In this document: piece by piece, positions 39,339-48,325 of the stretch
How positions within the stretch are numbered: the stretch's first letter is position 1
How the letters are laid out: each line of letters opens with the position of its first letter
Assembly (NCBI GenBank): GCA_050299175.1
Contig: JBNKVM010000067.1
Location: 1 to 64,000, forward strand
Length of the DNA stretch: 64,000 nt
DNA from: JAPHTQ01 sp050299175
Lineage (GTDB): Bacteria > Pseudomonadota > Gammaproteobacteria > Thiohalomonadales > Thiohalomonadaceae
Direction: 5' to 3'
Position numbers and translations under genes: made by a program
The notes under the pieces: model-generated
What the model was told of the DNA's origin: nothing
Database searches by the model: none
What the model saw: only the letters and a program-made list of their open reading frames with translations

Positions 39339-40124
39339 CTATTCTCCCATGTTGTCACGTCGTTTCGCACGGCGTGCTCTCCACTCACTCAGTTGTGCAT
39401 AGCCCATTACCGACATAATCGGAAACAGGCTGGCGAAAGCGATAAGACCAAAACCGTCGAGCATCGGACTACGGCCCGGCACGGTGCTGGCGAGACCAAG
39501 TCCCAGCGCGGTAACCAGCGGTACGGTGACGGTCGAAGTGGTTACCCCGCCAGAGTCGTAGGCCAGGGCGACGATCAGTTTCGGCGCATAAAAGGTCTGG
39601 ATGATGACCACGATATATCCAGCAATGATGTAATAGTGCAGCGGTGTGCCGCTAACAATACGGAAGGCGCCAAGGGCAATACCAACCGCAACACCGATCG
39701 CCACCGCGGTACGCAAGCCCCAAACACCAATGGCGCCCGCAGAAACCTCATTAGCCTTAATCGCCACGGCGATCAGCGACGGTTCCGCCACGGTGGTGGA
39801 AAAGCCGATGGCAAAAGCGAAAAGATAGACCCACCAGTAATCATTCCACTGCAGTGCGCGATGGGCCGCCTCGCCAAGGATAAAGGCCGGATCGGTCAGC
39901 TGCTTGGCCATCAATTCGCCCAGCGGGAATAGCGCCTCCTGCAGACCGATAAGAAACAGCGCCAGACCGAGCAGGACATAACCGAACCCGATCAGGACTT
40001 TCTTCAGGTTGGCGATAGGGCGGCGAATAACGAATATCTGGAAACCGAAGATGATCAGGGCGATAGGCAGTACATCACGCACCGTACCGAGCAGGGTATC
40101 CAGAATCAGATGCAGAACATCCAT
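39339..40124 (-). CDS. DUF1538 membrane protein (second of pair)
   Basis: A roughly 261-residue integral membrane protein with about seven membrane segments. Family signatures are GFSTTVAEPSLIAVAIKA, AYDSGGVTTSTVTVPLVTAL and DGFGLIAFASLFPIMSVMGY. The same three motifs recur in the neighbouring paralogue, so the two probably form a heteromer. The start is ATG 40124, overlapping the paralogue's stop by one base (TGATG). A basic C-terminal tail (WRARRAKRRD) is cytoplasmic by the positive-inside rule. Transport is inferred from topology; no substrate is established. Confidence 0.85.
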   Translation of the reverse strand: MDVLHLILDTLLGTVRDVLPIALIIFGFQIFVIRRPIANLKKVLIGFGYVLLGLALFLIGLQEALFPLGELMAKQLTDPAFILGEAAHRALQWNDYWWVYLFAFAIGFSTTVAEPSLIAVAIKANEVSAGAIGVWGLRTAVAIGVAVGIALGAFRIVSGTPLHYYIIAGYIVVIIQTFYAPKLIVALAYDSGGVTTSTVTVPLVTALGLGLASTVPGRSPMLDGFGLIAFASLFPIMSVMGYAQLSEWRARRAKRRDNMGE

Positions 40125-40861
40125 CAACCGATCACCATGCCGTAGCCCATCACGAAGATCATTGGTGTGAGGGAGGCGAAGGCGATCAGACCAAAGCCGT
40201 CGACCATCGGATTACGTCCCTTGATCGAGGATGCCAGCCCCACACCGAGCGCAGTCACCAGCGGAACGGTGATGGTGGAGGTGGTCACCCCGCCCGAATC
40301 GTAAGCAATGCCGATAATCTCTTCAGGTGCGAACATGGTCATGACGACTACACCGAGATAACCGCTGATGATCAGATACTGGATCGGCCAGCCTTTAAGA
40401 ATGCGCAGCACACCAAGAACAATGGCAAAGCCGACCGAAAGAGCCACGGTATAACGCAGGCCACTGGCATAGCTTTCCATCGCCGCTTCGCTTTTTTCGA
40501 TCATTCCGCCAGAGGCCGCGACTTCAGCGGCCTCTCCCGCCACAGCGATCAATGCAGGCTCTGCCACGGTGGTACCGAAACCCAGGGCAAAGGCAAAGGC
40601 CAGTAACCAGAATAGACTGCCCTTGCGGGCAAAATCGTAGGCCATGCTTTCACCGATGGGAAAGAGTCCCATCTCCAGACCGCGAATGAAAAGTGTCAGC
40701 CCCAGCACCACCATCAATGTACCGAATAGCATGGCGCCAAGATTGGGGATGGGCTGCTGCAGAACGACGATCTGGAAAAAACCGATCACCAGAATGATCG
40801 GCGTCAAATCACGTACGCTATCGATAAAAGGGCGCAGTGCAGCAGGCAGGGGGAGACTCAA
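40124..40861 (-). CDS. DUF1538 membrane protein (first of pair)
   Basis: A 245-residue integral membrane protein, about seven segments, with GFGTTVAEPALIAVAGEA, AYDSGGVTTSTITVPLVTAL and DGFGLIAFASLTPMIFVMGY. The TTVAEP and DSGGVTTST motifs sit in membrane-adjacent positions like those of inverted-repeat transporters. It is the first gene of a minus-strand run through PII-like, CBS, thioredoxin, ampD and ampE with very small gaps, so all may be one operon. Divergent from the aspartic protease gene. Function unproven. Confidence 0.85.
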   Translation of the reverse strand: MSLPLPAALRPFIDSVRDLTPIILVIGFFQIVVLQQPIPNLGAMLFGTLMVVLGLTLFIRGLEMGLFPIGESMAYDFARKGSLFWLLAFAFALGFGTTVAEPALIAVAGEAAEVAASGGMIEKSEAAMESYASGLRYTVALSVGFAIVLGVLRILKGWPIQYLIISGYLGVVVMTMFAPEEIIGIAYDSGGVTTSTITVPLVTALGVGLASSIKGRNPMVDGFGLIAFASLTPMIFVMGYGMVIG

Positions 40862-40943
40862 CGTTCAACTCATCACAGTTTGCGAATGTAGCATTAAAGG
40901 TACACTATAGATCCCCGGCTGTTAACCACCACAATTGCTGAAT

Positions 40944-41477
40944 ATGGCTTCACCCAATCCGCATCAGGACAACGCGCGACGCACCGGAAAAACAATGATG
41001 ATCGCCGGCTGGATCGTCGGCCTTGGCCTGTTGACGCTGCTCTTTGGAAACATTCTCGACGGGCAGTTCAATCCCAATCAACAGGTCGCAACACAGATCG
41101 GTAACGATGGTGTTCGTGAAGTGATGTTGCAGCGTAACCGTTACGGTCACTATGTTGCTAGTGGTGAAATCAACGGCCATACGGTGGAGTTTTTACTTGA
41201 TACGGGAGCCAGCGATGTTTCGATACCACAATCGGTGGCAGCAAAATTGGGTTTGAAGCGCGGACAACCGCTCGTCTACAACACGGCTAACGGCAGCATC
41301 ACGGCTTATATGACCCGTATTCGCGATCTGCGCCTCGGCGATATCGAGTTACAGGACATTCCTGCAAGCATTAATCCTCATAAAGGGGACGACACCATTC
41401 TTTTGGGGATGAGTTTTCTCAAGCATCTGGAGTTTACTCAGCGCGGTGATACGCTGATAATCCGGCAATATCCATAA
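40944..41477 (+). CDS. Retropepsin-like aspartic protease family protein
   Basis: A 177-residue membrane-anchored protein: one N-terminal membrane segment (MMIAGWIVGLGLLTLLFGNIL, residues about 17-37), then a single aspartic-protease-like domain facing the periplasm. The active-site motif is VEFLLDTGASDVSIP, followed by GDIELQDIPASI and DTILLGMSFLKHLEF, the second retropepsin signature. Such proteins form dimers to build the active site. Its substrate is unknown. ATG 40944 is preferred to a TTG at 40935. Confidence 0.85.
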   Translation: MASPNPHQDNARRTGKTMMIAGWIVGLGLLTLLFGNILDGQFNPNQQVATQIGNDGVREVMLQRNRYGHYVASGEINGHTVEFLLDTGASDVSIPQSVAAKLGLKRGQPLVYNTANGSITAYMTRIRDLRLGDIELQDIPASINPHKGDDTILLGMSFLKHLEFTQRGDTLIIRQYP

Positions 41478-41670
41478 GGGTACCTCTAAAAATCCACTTA
41501 AGCCGCGATTGCGGCGTTGGAAAACGCCTCAAAATGCTCATTTACTCCATGTAAACTGCGCTTTTTCGTCGTTTCCCACTTGGCACTCGACGTACAGGGA
41601 AGTACTAGTGTCGCGAAAGGCAGGATGCCGAGAGCGACCATCGTCTTGATTGAATTTTTAGAAGCACCCT
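41478..41670 (-). repeat. Dispersed terminal-inverted-repeat element, copy 3 (with insertion)
   Basis: Inverted copy of the element at 15539 and 19364. Ends are GGGTACCTCTAAAAATCCA and TGAATTTTTAGAAGCACCC. It is about 50 bases longer than the others because the segment after CGATG is replaced by an unrelated run (about 41567-41640) carrying GTCGCTCTCGGCATCCTGCC in the element's orientation. It lies between the protease gene and the symporter gene. Confidence 0.85.
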
Positions 41671-41707
41671 AGCGCGCCAACAACAAAATTAATGATGGGG
41701 GATTGCA

Positions 41708-43069
41708 ATGGATGGTTTGATTGACCAATTGACTGAATTGACCGGCCAACTCTCCGGGCTGCTGTGGGGTAACTACCTGACCCTGATCCTGCTGGTGGGT
41801 ACTGGTCTCTATCTAACCCTGCGCATGGGCTTTATACAGATCCGCGGCTTTCGCCACAGCGCCCAGCTCATCAGCGGCAAATATAACGACCCGGATCATC
41901 CGGGTGAAGTCTCTCATTTTCAGGCCCTCTCCACAGCCCTCTCCGCTACCGTTGGTACGGGCAACATTGCCGGGGTCGCCACCGCCATCTCCCTCGGTGG
42001 ACCCGGGGCGCTGTTCTGGATGTGGGTGACCGCATTTGTCGGTATGGCAACCAAATTCACCGAGTGCACCCTGTCGCTAAAATTCCGCGAGGTCGACCCG
42101 GAAGGAAGGATTTCGGGAGGGCCGATGTACACCCTGCTACACGGCCTGAAGATGCGCCGCACCGCGGTAGCCTTTGCCAGCTTCGCCCTGATCGCCTCCT
42201 TCGGTATCGGCAATATGGTGCAGGCCAACTCGGTCGTGGATGGCCTGAGCTATCTCTGGCCAGAAATGAAACAGAGCGGCTGGATGATCGGTAGCATCAT
42301 GGCCATCTTAGTGGGTCTGGTGATCCTCGGCGGCGTAAAGCGTATCGCCAAGGTCGCCAGTACTATCGTGCCGTTTATGGCCATCCTTTATGTATCAGCG
42401 GCATTGATCGTACTGTTCAACTATCTGGACGCCATCCCTGCGGCCTTTGGCACGATTCTCAACCATGCGCTCAATCCCTGGTCGGTCGGTGGCGCAGCCG
42501 TCGGCGAGGCGATCCGTTGGGGGGTGGCGCGTGGCCTCTTCTCCAACGAGGCAGGACTCGGCTCCTCACCGATGGCCCACGCCGCAGCCCGTACCAACGA
42601 ACCGGTACGCGAAGGTCTGGTGGCGATGATGGAACCGTTTGTCGATACCATCGTGATCTGTACCATGACCGGCCTGGTGATCGTGGTTACCGGTGCCTAC
42701 ACCAGTGCCCCTGAAGATGCCGTTGGTGCAGCTCTGACTGCCTATGCCTTCAGCCAGAGCCTGGGCAATGGCGGAGCGATGGTGGTGGGCATCGGCCTGG
42801 CGCTGTTCGCTTTTTCCACTATCATTGCCTGGTCCTATTACGGCGACCGCTCGGCGCACTTCCTTTTCGGTGAGAAAGCGGTAATGCCCTATCGTGTGAT
42901 CTATACCGTGTTGGTCGTCTTCGGTGCCGCGGTTCCGCTCAATTTGGTATGGAATATTGCCGATGTGACCAATATTCTGATGGCACTGCCGAACCTGCTT
43001 GCGTTGGTACTTTTGGCGGGATTGGTGAAGAAATTGAAAGACGACTACTTTTCGACGGGAAACCGTTAA
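41708..43069 (+). CDS. Alanine/glycine:cation symporter (AGCS family)
   Basis: A 453-residue inner-membrane symporter, about eleven membrane segments. Signatures are SHFQALSTALSATVGTGNIAG (sodium/amino-acid site), GGPGALFWMWVTAFVGMATKF and ARGLFSNEAGLGSSPMAHAAA. It imports alanine or glycine with sodium or protons. GGGGGA lies before the ATG. The repeat element separates it from the upstream gene, so it is probably expressed alone. Marine sodium coupling is plausible but not shown by the sequence. Confidence 0.93.
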   Translation: MDGLIDQLTELTGQLSGLLWGNYLTLILLVGTGLYLTLRMGFIQIRGFRHSAQLISGKYNDPDHPGEVSHFQALSTALSATVGTGNIAGVATAISLGGPGALFWMWVTAFVGMATKFTECTLSLKFREVDPEGRISGGPMYTLLHGLKMRRTAVAFASFALIASFGIGNMVQANSVVDGLSYLWPEMKQSGWMIGSIMAILVGLVILGGVKRIAKVASTIVPFMAILYVSAALIVLFNYLDAIPAAFGTILNHALNPWSVGGAAVGEAIRWGVARGLFSNEAGLGSSPMAHAAARTNEPVREGLVAMMEPFVDTIVICTMTGLVIVVTGAYTSAPEDAVGAALTAYAFSQSLGNGGAMVVGIGLALFAFSTIIAWSYYGDRSAHFLFGEKAVMPYRVIYTVLVVFGAAVPLNLVWNIADVTNILMALPNLLALVLLAGLVKKLKDDYFSTGNR

Positions 43070-43132
43070 CACGCTATTTGGCGCGGCTTGCGGGCCGGCC
43101 CACCTAACCACTTCTGCGGGAGAACGACAAAA

Positions 43133-43477
43133 ATGAGTGAAATTACCACCACTTCAGGACTGAAAATCGAGGAGTTAAACGAGGGTGAAGGCAGCATCGC
43201 CGAGAGCGGCCAAACGGTTTCCGTGCACTATACTGGCTGGCTCACCGACGGCACCAAATTCGATTCCAGCAAGGACCGCAATGAACCATTTCGCTTCAAC
43301 CTTGGCGCGGGAATGGTGATCAAGGGCTGGGACGAAGGCGTCGTCGGGATGAAGACCGGCGGCAAACGCAAGCTGACCATTCCGCCGCAACTGGGATACG
43401 GCCCCCGTGGCGCGGGCGGCGTAATCCCACCCAATGCCACCTTGGTCTTCGAGGTCGAATTGCTGGATATTCTTTAA
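43133..43477 (+). CDS. FKBP-type peptidyl-prolyl isomerase
   Basis: A 114-residue single-domain FKBP. Core residues are present: VSVHYTGWLTDGTKFDSS, the GAGMVIKGWDEGVVGMKTGG loop and IPPQLGYGPRGAGGVIPPNA, with FEVELLDIL as last strand. No signal peptide, so cytoplasmic. GGGAG precedes the ATG at 43133; the frame is open from 43088 but that extension is not family-like. nadC begins in the next frame two bases after its stop. Confidence 0.95.
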   Translation: MSEITTTSGLKIEELNEGEGSIAESGQTVSVHYTGWLTDGTKFDSSKDRNEPFRFNLGAGMVIKGWDEGVVGMKTGGKRKLTIPPQLGYGPRGAGGVIPPNATLVFEVELLDIL

Positions 43478-43478
43478 G

Positions 43479-44327
43479 GTGCCTCTCTCACTTACTCTCG
43501 ATTACATCCGTGAACAGGTACGTGTCGCCCTGGCCGAGGATATCGGCCAGGGTGATATCACGGCTGCACTCATTCCAGAAACCAACCAAGCCAAGGCAAC
43601 GGTTATTAGCCGTGAAGATGCCGTGATCTGCGGCTGTGAGTGGTTTTCGCAGGTTTTCGCCCAGCTTGATCAAGCCATTCATGTGGACTGGTATGTAGAG
43701 GATGGTTACCGGGTCCAGCCTGGCAAAATCCTGTGTACCCTCAGCGGTCCCGCGCGGGCATTGCTGACAGGCGAACGTACTGCACTCAACTTCCTGCAGA
43801 CCCTGTCGGGTACCGCCACACGTGCAGCACGCTACGTCGAGGCGGTCAAAGGGACTGATGTGGAAGTGCTGGATACACGCAAGACTCTCCCTGGCATGCG
43901 GCTGGCCCAAAAATACGCAGTAAAGTGCGGCGGCGGCCGCAATCATCGCATTGGGCTGTTTGACGGAGTATTGATCAAGGAAAACCATATTGCCGCCGCC
44001 GGTTCCATCGCCAACGCAGTCGCCCAGGCGCGCCACCAAGCGCCGATGGGTATACCAGTGGAAGTCGAGGTGGAAAATATAACTGAAGTTAAGGAAGCAC
44101 TGGACGCGGGCGCAGATATTCTGCTGCTGGACAATATGCTCCCGAAGCAGTTGCGTGAAGCCGTGGATATTGCCCGTGGGAAAGCAAAACTGGAAGCCTC
44201 GGGCGGTATAACACTAGAAAACATAAGGGATTTTGCCGAAACCGGAATCGATTTTATCTCCGTCGGCGAGATCACCAAGAATCTCCTTGCTGTAGACCTG
44301 TCGATGCGTTTTACCCCCGCTCCCTAG
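43479..44327 (+). CDS. nadC: Nicotinate-nucleotide pyrophosphorylase (quinolinate phosphoribosyltransferase)
   Basis: Converts quinolinate and PRPP to nicotinate mononucleotide in NAD synthesis. Marks are ALAEDIGQGDITAALIP, GERTALNFLQTLSGTAT, DTRKTLPGMRLAQKYAVKCG, NHRIGLFDGVLIKENHI and LEASGGITLENI. The frame opens at 43434 inside the FKBP gene; GTG 43479, one base after that gene's stop, gives 282 residues and starts like relatives. The product nicotinate mononucleotide is also the CobT co-substrate. nadA and nadB are not in the window. Confidence 0.93.
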   Translation: MPLSLTLDYIREQVRVALAEDIGQGDITAALIPETNQAKATVISREDAVICGCEWFSQVFAQLDQAIHVDWYVEDGYRVQPGKILCTLSGPARALLTGERTALNFLQTLSGTATRAARYVEAVKGTDVEVLDTRKTLPGMRLAQKYAVKCGGGRNHRIGLFDGVLIKENHIAAAGSIANAVAQARHQAPMGIPVEVEVENITEVKEALDAGADILLLDNMLPKQLREAVDIARGKAKLEASGGITLENIRDFAETGIDFISVGEITKNLLAVDLSMRFTPAP

Positions 44328-44465
44328 CTCCAATTTACTCCAAGGCTTGCTTCGATAAGGCTTGAACCGAGTACCAATCCCGACGAATTTCAGTAGAAAT
44401 GGGGCGTAAAATAACATAAGGTTAGCTAGCAGCTGTGCAACGATAAAACCTTTGGTATCAAGGAT

Positions 44466-46181
44466 ATGGCAACGACAAAGCTCAACGTTTCCCTCAGCGG
44501 TCTGGCACGCAAGCTAGTCAACGAGGGCATGCTCAGCGAAGAGGACGCGCTGCAGGCCGCTGAAGAGGCCACCAAACAGAAAGTCCCCTTTGTCAGCTAC
44601 GTTGTCGGTAAAAACAAGATCCGCGCCCGTGACTTGGCGATGGCCGCCTCCCAGGAATTCGGCGTCCCCGTCTTTGACCTGGATGCAATGGAGCTGGACA
44701 GCGATGTCACCAAAATGGTGGACGAAAAGCTGGTCCGTGCCCATCATGCCCTGCCGCTGTTCAAACGTGGCAATCGCATGTTTGTCGCCGTATCGGATCC
44801 CACAAATCTGGTTGCCCTGGATGAAATCCGCTTCCACGTCAGCGCCCACACGGAAGCGGTACTGGTGGAGGAAAACAAACTCAACAGCATGATCGACAAG
44901 GCGATGGAGGCACACGATACCTCCATGACCGACCTTGGTGACTCCAGCCTCGACGATCTCGACATTAGCTCTGATGATGACGAACAGGAAAAGGAAAACG
45001 CCAGTGACCTTGAGGTCGATGACGCACCCGTCGTCCGTTTCGTTAACAAGATTCTGCTTGATGCGATCAACAAAGGCGCATCGGATATCCACTTCGAACC
45101 CTATGAAAAACGCTATCGTGTACGTCTGCGCCAGGACGGTATGCTATATGAGATAGCCAATCCACCGATTCAACTGGCTGGTAAGATCGCTGCTCGTATC
45201 AAGGTTATGTCGCGACTGGATATCTCCGAGAAGCGGGTACCACAAGATGGCCGTATTAAGCTGACCCTGTCGAAAAACAAGGCTATCGACTTCCGTGTCA
45301 GCACCTGCCCTACCCTGTTCGGGGAAAAGATCGTACTACGTATTCTTGATCCCTCCAGTGCCAAGCTGGGTATCGATGCGCTGGGTTACGAGCCTGAACA
45401 AAAAGACCTCTACATGGAGAACCTGGCCAAACCGTACGGCATGATTCTGGTTACTGGCCCAACCGGTTCGGGTAAAACTGTTTCTCTCTATACCGGCTTG
45501 AACATTCTCAATACCTCGACGGTGAATATCTCCACTGCGGAGGATCCGGCCGAGATCAACCTGGAAGGTATCAACCAAGTCAACGTCAACCCTAAAGTAG
45601 GCCTTACCTTTGCCGCGGCATTAAAAGCCTTCCTCCGTCAGGACCCTGACATCATAATGGTTGGTGAGATTCGTGACCTGGAAACTGCCGAAATCGCGAT
45701 CAAGGCCGCGCAAACGGGCCACATGGTGATGTCGACCCTGCACACCAACGACGCTCCGCAAACTATTGCGCGTCTGATGAACATTGGTGTTCCACCCTAC
45801 AATATCGCCTCAGCACTCAATCTGATCATCGCGCAACGCCTTGCGCGCCGATTATGTAACCACTGCAAGGCAGTCGAAGATGTTCCCAAAGAAGCATTGC
45901 TCGAAGAAGGTTTCAGCGCTGAAGAGATACCAAAACTCAAGCTGTTCAAAGCAGTTGGCTGCGATCAATGCACTGATGGTTACAAAGGTCGGGTCGGCAT
46001 CTATCAGGTACTGCCTATCTCAGAAGATATGGGTAAGTTAATTATGAAAGGCGCATCTGCCTATGAAATGGCAGACCAGGCGAAGAAAGAAAAGATTCCT
46101 GATTTACGAGATTCTGCCCTGAAAAAAGTTCGAGATGGCGTTACCAGCCTCGAAGAAGTTAACCGTGTGACCAAGGACTAA
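44466..46181 (+). CDS. pilB: Type IV pilus assembly ATPase
   Basis: Cytoplasmic hexameric ATPase driving pilus extension, 571 residues. The N-terminal MshE-like domain (residues about 1-150) may bind cyclic di-GMP. The motor has Walker A GPTGSGKTVSLY, Asp/His boxes, Walker B DPDIIMVGEIRD and a zinc-binding tetracysteine (CNHCKAVE and GCDQCTDGYKGR). AAGGAT sits just before the ATG. It leads pilB-pilC-pilD with gaps of 7-8 bases. No pilA pilin gene is in the window. Confidence 0.96.
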   Translation: MATTKLNVSLSGLARKLVNEGMLSEEDALQAAEEATKQKVPFVSYVVGKNKIRARDLAMAASQEFGVPVFDLDAMELDSDVTKMVDEKLVRAHHALPLFKRGNRMFVAVSDPTNLVALDEIRFHVSAHTEAVLVEENKLNSMIDKAMEAHDTSMTDLGDSSLDDLDISSDDDEQEKENASDLEVDDAPVVRFVNKILLDAINKGASDIHFEPYEKRYRVRLRQDGMLYEIANPPIQLAGKIAARIKVMSRLDISEKRVPQDGRIKLTLSKNKAIDFRVSTCPTLFGEKIVLRILDPSSAKLGIDALGYEPEQKDLYMENLAKPYGMILVTGPTGSGKTVSLYTGLNILNTSTVNISTAEDPAEINLEGINQVNVNPKVGLTFAAALKAFLRQDPDIIMVGEIRDLETAEIAIKAAQTGHMVMSTLHTNDAPQTIARLMNIGVPPYNIASALNLIIAQRLARRLCNHCKAVEDVPKEALLEEGFSAEEIPKLKLFKAVGCDQCTDGYKGRVGIYQVLPISEDMGKLIMKGASAYEMADQAKKEKIPDLRDSALKKVRDGVTSLEEVNRVTKD

Positions 46182-46189
46182 TCGGCATT

Positions 46190-47440
46190 ATGGCACAAGC
46201 TGCGAAGGCAAAGGCAAAACAGGTCAAGATGGATACCTTCGTTTGGGAAGGTGTCGATCGAAAGGGTCTAAAAAAGAAAGGTGAAATTGTCGCGAACAAT
46301 TTGGTGTTAGCGAAGGCAGATTTGCGACGCCAGGGTGTTAATCCCACCAAGGTAAAACGGAAAGCAAGAGATCTTTTTGGTAGTGGTAGTCCAAAAGGAA
46401 AGAAAATCCAACCCAGAGATATCGCTATCTTTTCACGACAACTTGCTACCATGATGTCATCGGGTGTTCCCTTGGTACAATCCTTCGAAATCATGGCAAA
46501 GGGCGCCGAAAACCCGAATTTACGCAACATGATCAACTCAGTAAAAGCCGATGTTGAAGGTGGATCAACCCTCGCAGATGCATTTCGGCGACAACCGAAA
46601 CACTTCGATGAATTGATGTGTAACCTTGTTAATGCAGGGGAACAAGCAGGTATTTTGGAGACACTGCTGGATAAAATAGCCACCTATAAAGAAAAAACCG
46701 AGGCTCTGAAATCCAAAATAAAGAAGGCATTATTTTACCCAACTGCTGTCGTCATTGTTGCTTTCATCATCACAGCGATCCTGCTAATATTTGTTATTCC
46801 GCAGTTTAAAGATTTATTTTCCGGATTTGGTGCCGACCTGCCAGCCCTTACTCTATTTGTCGTACATTTATCAGAATTTTTCCAGGAATATTGGTACGTC
46901 ATTTTCGGCGGACTAGGATTATTCGCCTATGCGTTCTTTCAGGCCAAACAACGATCCAAAACATTTAGCGACAATCTCGAACGTTTCTCACTAACCATCC
47001 CTATCGTTGGCAATATCCTGAATAAGGCAGCTATCGCACGATTCGCACGAACACTATCCACTATGTTTGCTGCAGGTGTGCCACTGGTTGAGGCATTAGA
47101 GTCCGTCGCTGGGGCAGTTGGCAATGCCAAATATCGTGCTGCTGTCATACAAATGCGTGGTGATGTTTCTACGGGTACCTCTGTAACAGCCGCGATGGAA
47201 CAAACTAATATATTTCCCAACATGGTGGTGCAAATGTCCTCCATTGGTGAAGAGGCGGGATCGCTTGACCACATGCTTGGCAAGGTTGCCGACTTCTATG
47301 AACAAGAGGTTGATGATGCTGTCGATGGTCTTAGTAGCTTGCTAGAGCCACTAATTATGGCGGTCCTAGGTGTCCTGGTAGGTGGACTTGTAATCGCCAT
47401 GTATCTTCCAATATTCAAGATGGGCTCAGTCATAGGTTAA
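46190..47440 (+). CDS. pilC: Type IV pilus inner-membrane platform protein
   Basis: A 416-residue polytopic platform on which PilB turns. Two GspF-type repeats are visible: FSRQLATMMSSGVPLVQSF to the first membrane segment VVIVAFIITAILLIFVIPQF, and FARTLSTMFAAGVPLVEAL to the last segment MAVLGVLVGGLVIAMYLPIF. The N-terminal FVWEGVDRKGLKKKGE is typical. It starts eight bases after pilB. Codon use in this gene is AT-richer than in pilB, without other sign of transfer. Confidence 0.96.
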   Translation: MAQAAKAKAKQVKMDTFVWEGVDRKGLKKKGEIVANNLVLAKADLRRQGVNPTKVKRKARDLFGSGSPKGKKIQPRDIAIFSRQLATMMSSGVPLVQSFEIMAKGAENPNLRNMINSVKADVEGGSTLADAFRRQPKHFDELMCNLVNAGEQAGILETLLDKIATYKEKTEALKSKIKKALFYPTAVVIVAFIITAILLIFVIPQFKDLFSGFGADLPALTLFVVHLSEFFQEYWYVIFGGLGLFAYAFFQAKQRSKTFSDNLERFSLTIPIVGNILNKAAIARFARTLSTMFAAGVPLVEALESVAGAVGNAKYRAAVIQMRGDVSTGTSVTAAMEQTNIFPNMVVQMSSIGEEAGSLDHMLGKVADFYEQEVDDAVDGLSSLLEPLIMAVLGVLVGGLVIAMYLPIFKMGSVIG

Positions 47441-47447
47441 TCATCGA

Positions 47448-48323
47448 GTGCTCGATGCCGCGATATATATATTTCAGACTCAGCCGCTGATATTTTCTAT
47501 TTTTTCTGCCATTTTAGGTTTACTAATTGGTAGTTTCCTAAATGTTGTCATACTTAGACTTCCGGTTATTTTATTTACAAACTGGGAAGAACAGTGCAAA
47601 GAACTATCTGGAGATAAGCAAAGCACTAATAGCCCCCCCTTCAATCTAGTTACACCGCGCTCGCGTTGCCCAGAATGCGGTCACCAAATCAGCGCTTTAG
47701 AAAACATACCCGTACTGAGTTATCTGCTTTTACGTGGTCGCTGCAAACAGTGCAAAAACCACATCTCCATGCGCTACCCGGCTATTGAATTATTCACAGC
47801 CATATTAAGTGGAATTGTCGCGTGGCAGCTTGGATTCAACTGGGTAACCCTTTTTACCCTGTTGTTAACATGGGCTCTGATATCGCTGTCCTTCATCGAC
47901 ATCGATCACCAACTTCTTCCAGATGACATTACTCTCCCTTTCCTGTGGTTAGGGCTTGGCCTAAGTATCTTCGGTATCTTCACCGACATGCAATCCGCAA
48001 TTATCGGTGCTATCGCAGGCTATTTAGCACTTTGGTTCGTATACCAGCTGTTCAAGATCCTGACGGGGAAAGAAGGCATGGGCTATGGTGATTTCAAATT
48101 ACTGGCACTGTTTGGTGCCTGGCTCGGCTGGCAAAAACTCCCGCTGATTATTCTACTGTCATCATTCGCGGGTGCCATTGTCGGCCTTGCCATGATTATC
48201 TTCATGGGCCGCGACAAGCAGATACCGATACCTTTCGGTCCCTATCTGGCGATCGCTGGCTGGATCGCTATGCTTTGGGGAGATGAGATCAACTCTATCT
48301 ATCTATCCTTCATCGCCTACTAG
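47448..48323 (+). CDS. pilD: Type IV prepilin peptidase/N-methyltransferase
   Basis: An inner-membrane aspartic peptidase that cleaves and methylates prepilins, 291 residues. GLLIGSFLNVVILRLP, the zinc-binding cysteines CPECGH and CKQCKN, the catalytic Asp motifs FIDIDHQLLPDD and GMGYGDFKLLA are all present. The start is GTG. It is joined to coaE with two bases between. Full length and intact. Confidence 0.96.
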   Translation: MLDAAIYIFQTQPLIFSIFSAILGLLIGSFLNVVILRLPVILFTNWEEQCKELSGDKQSTNSPPFNLVTPRSRCPECGHQISALENIPVLSYLLLRGRCKQCKNHISMRYPAIELFTAILSGIVAWQLGFNWVTLFTLLLTWALISLSFIDIDHQLLPDDITLPFLWLGLGLSIFGIFTDMQSAIIGAIAGYLALWFVYQLFKILTGKEGMGYGDFKLLALFGAWLGWQKLPLIILLSSFAGAIVGLAMIIFMGRDKQIPIPFGPYLAIAGWIAMLWGDEINSIYLSFIAY

Positions 48324-48325
48324 CC

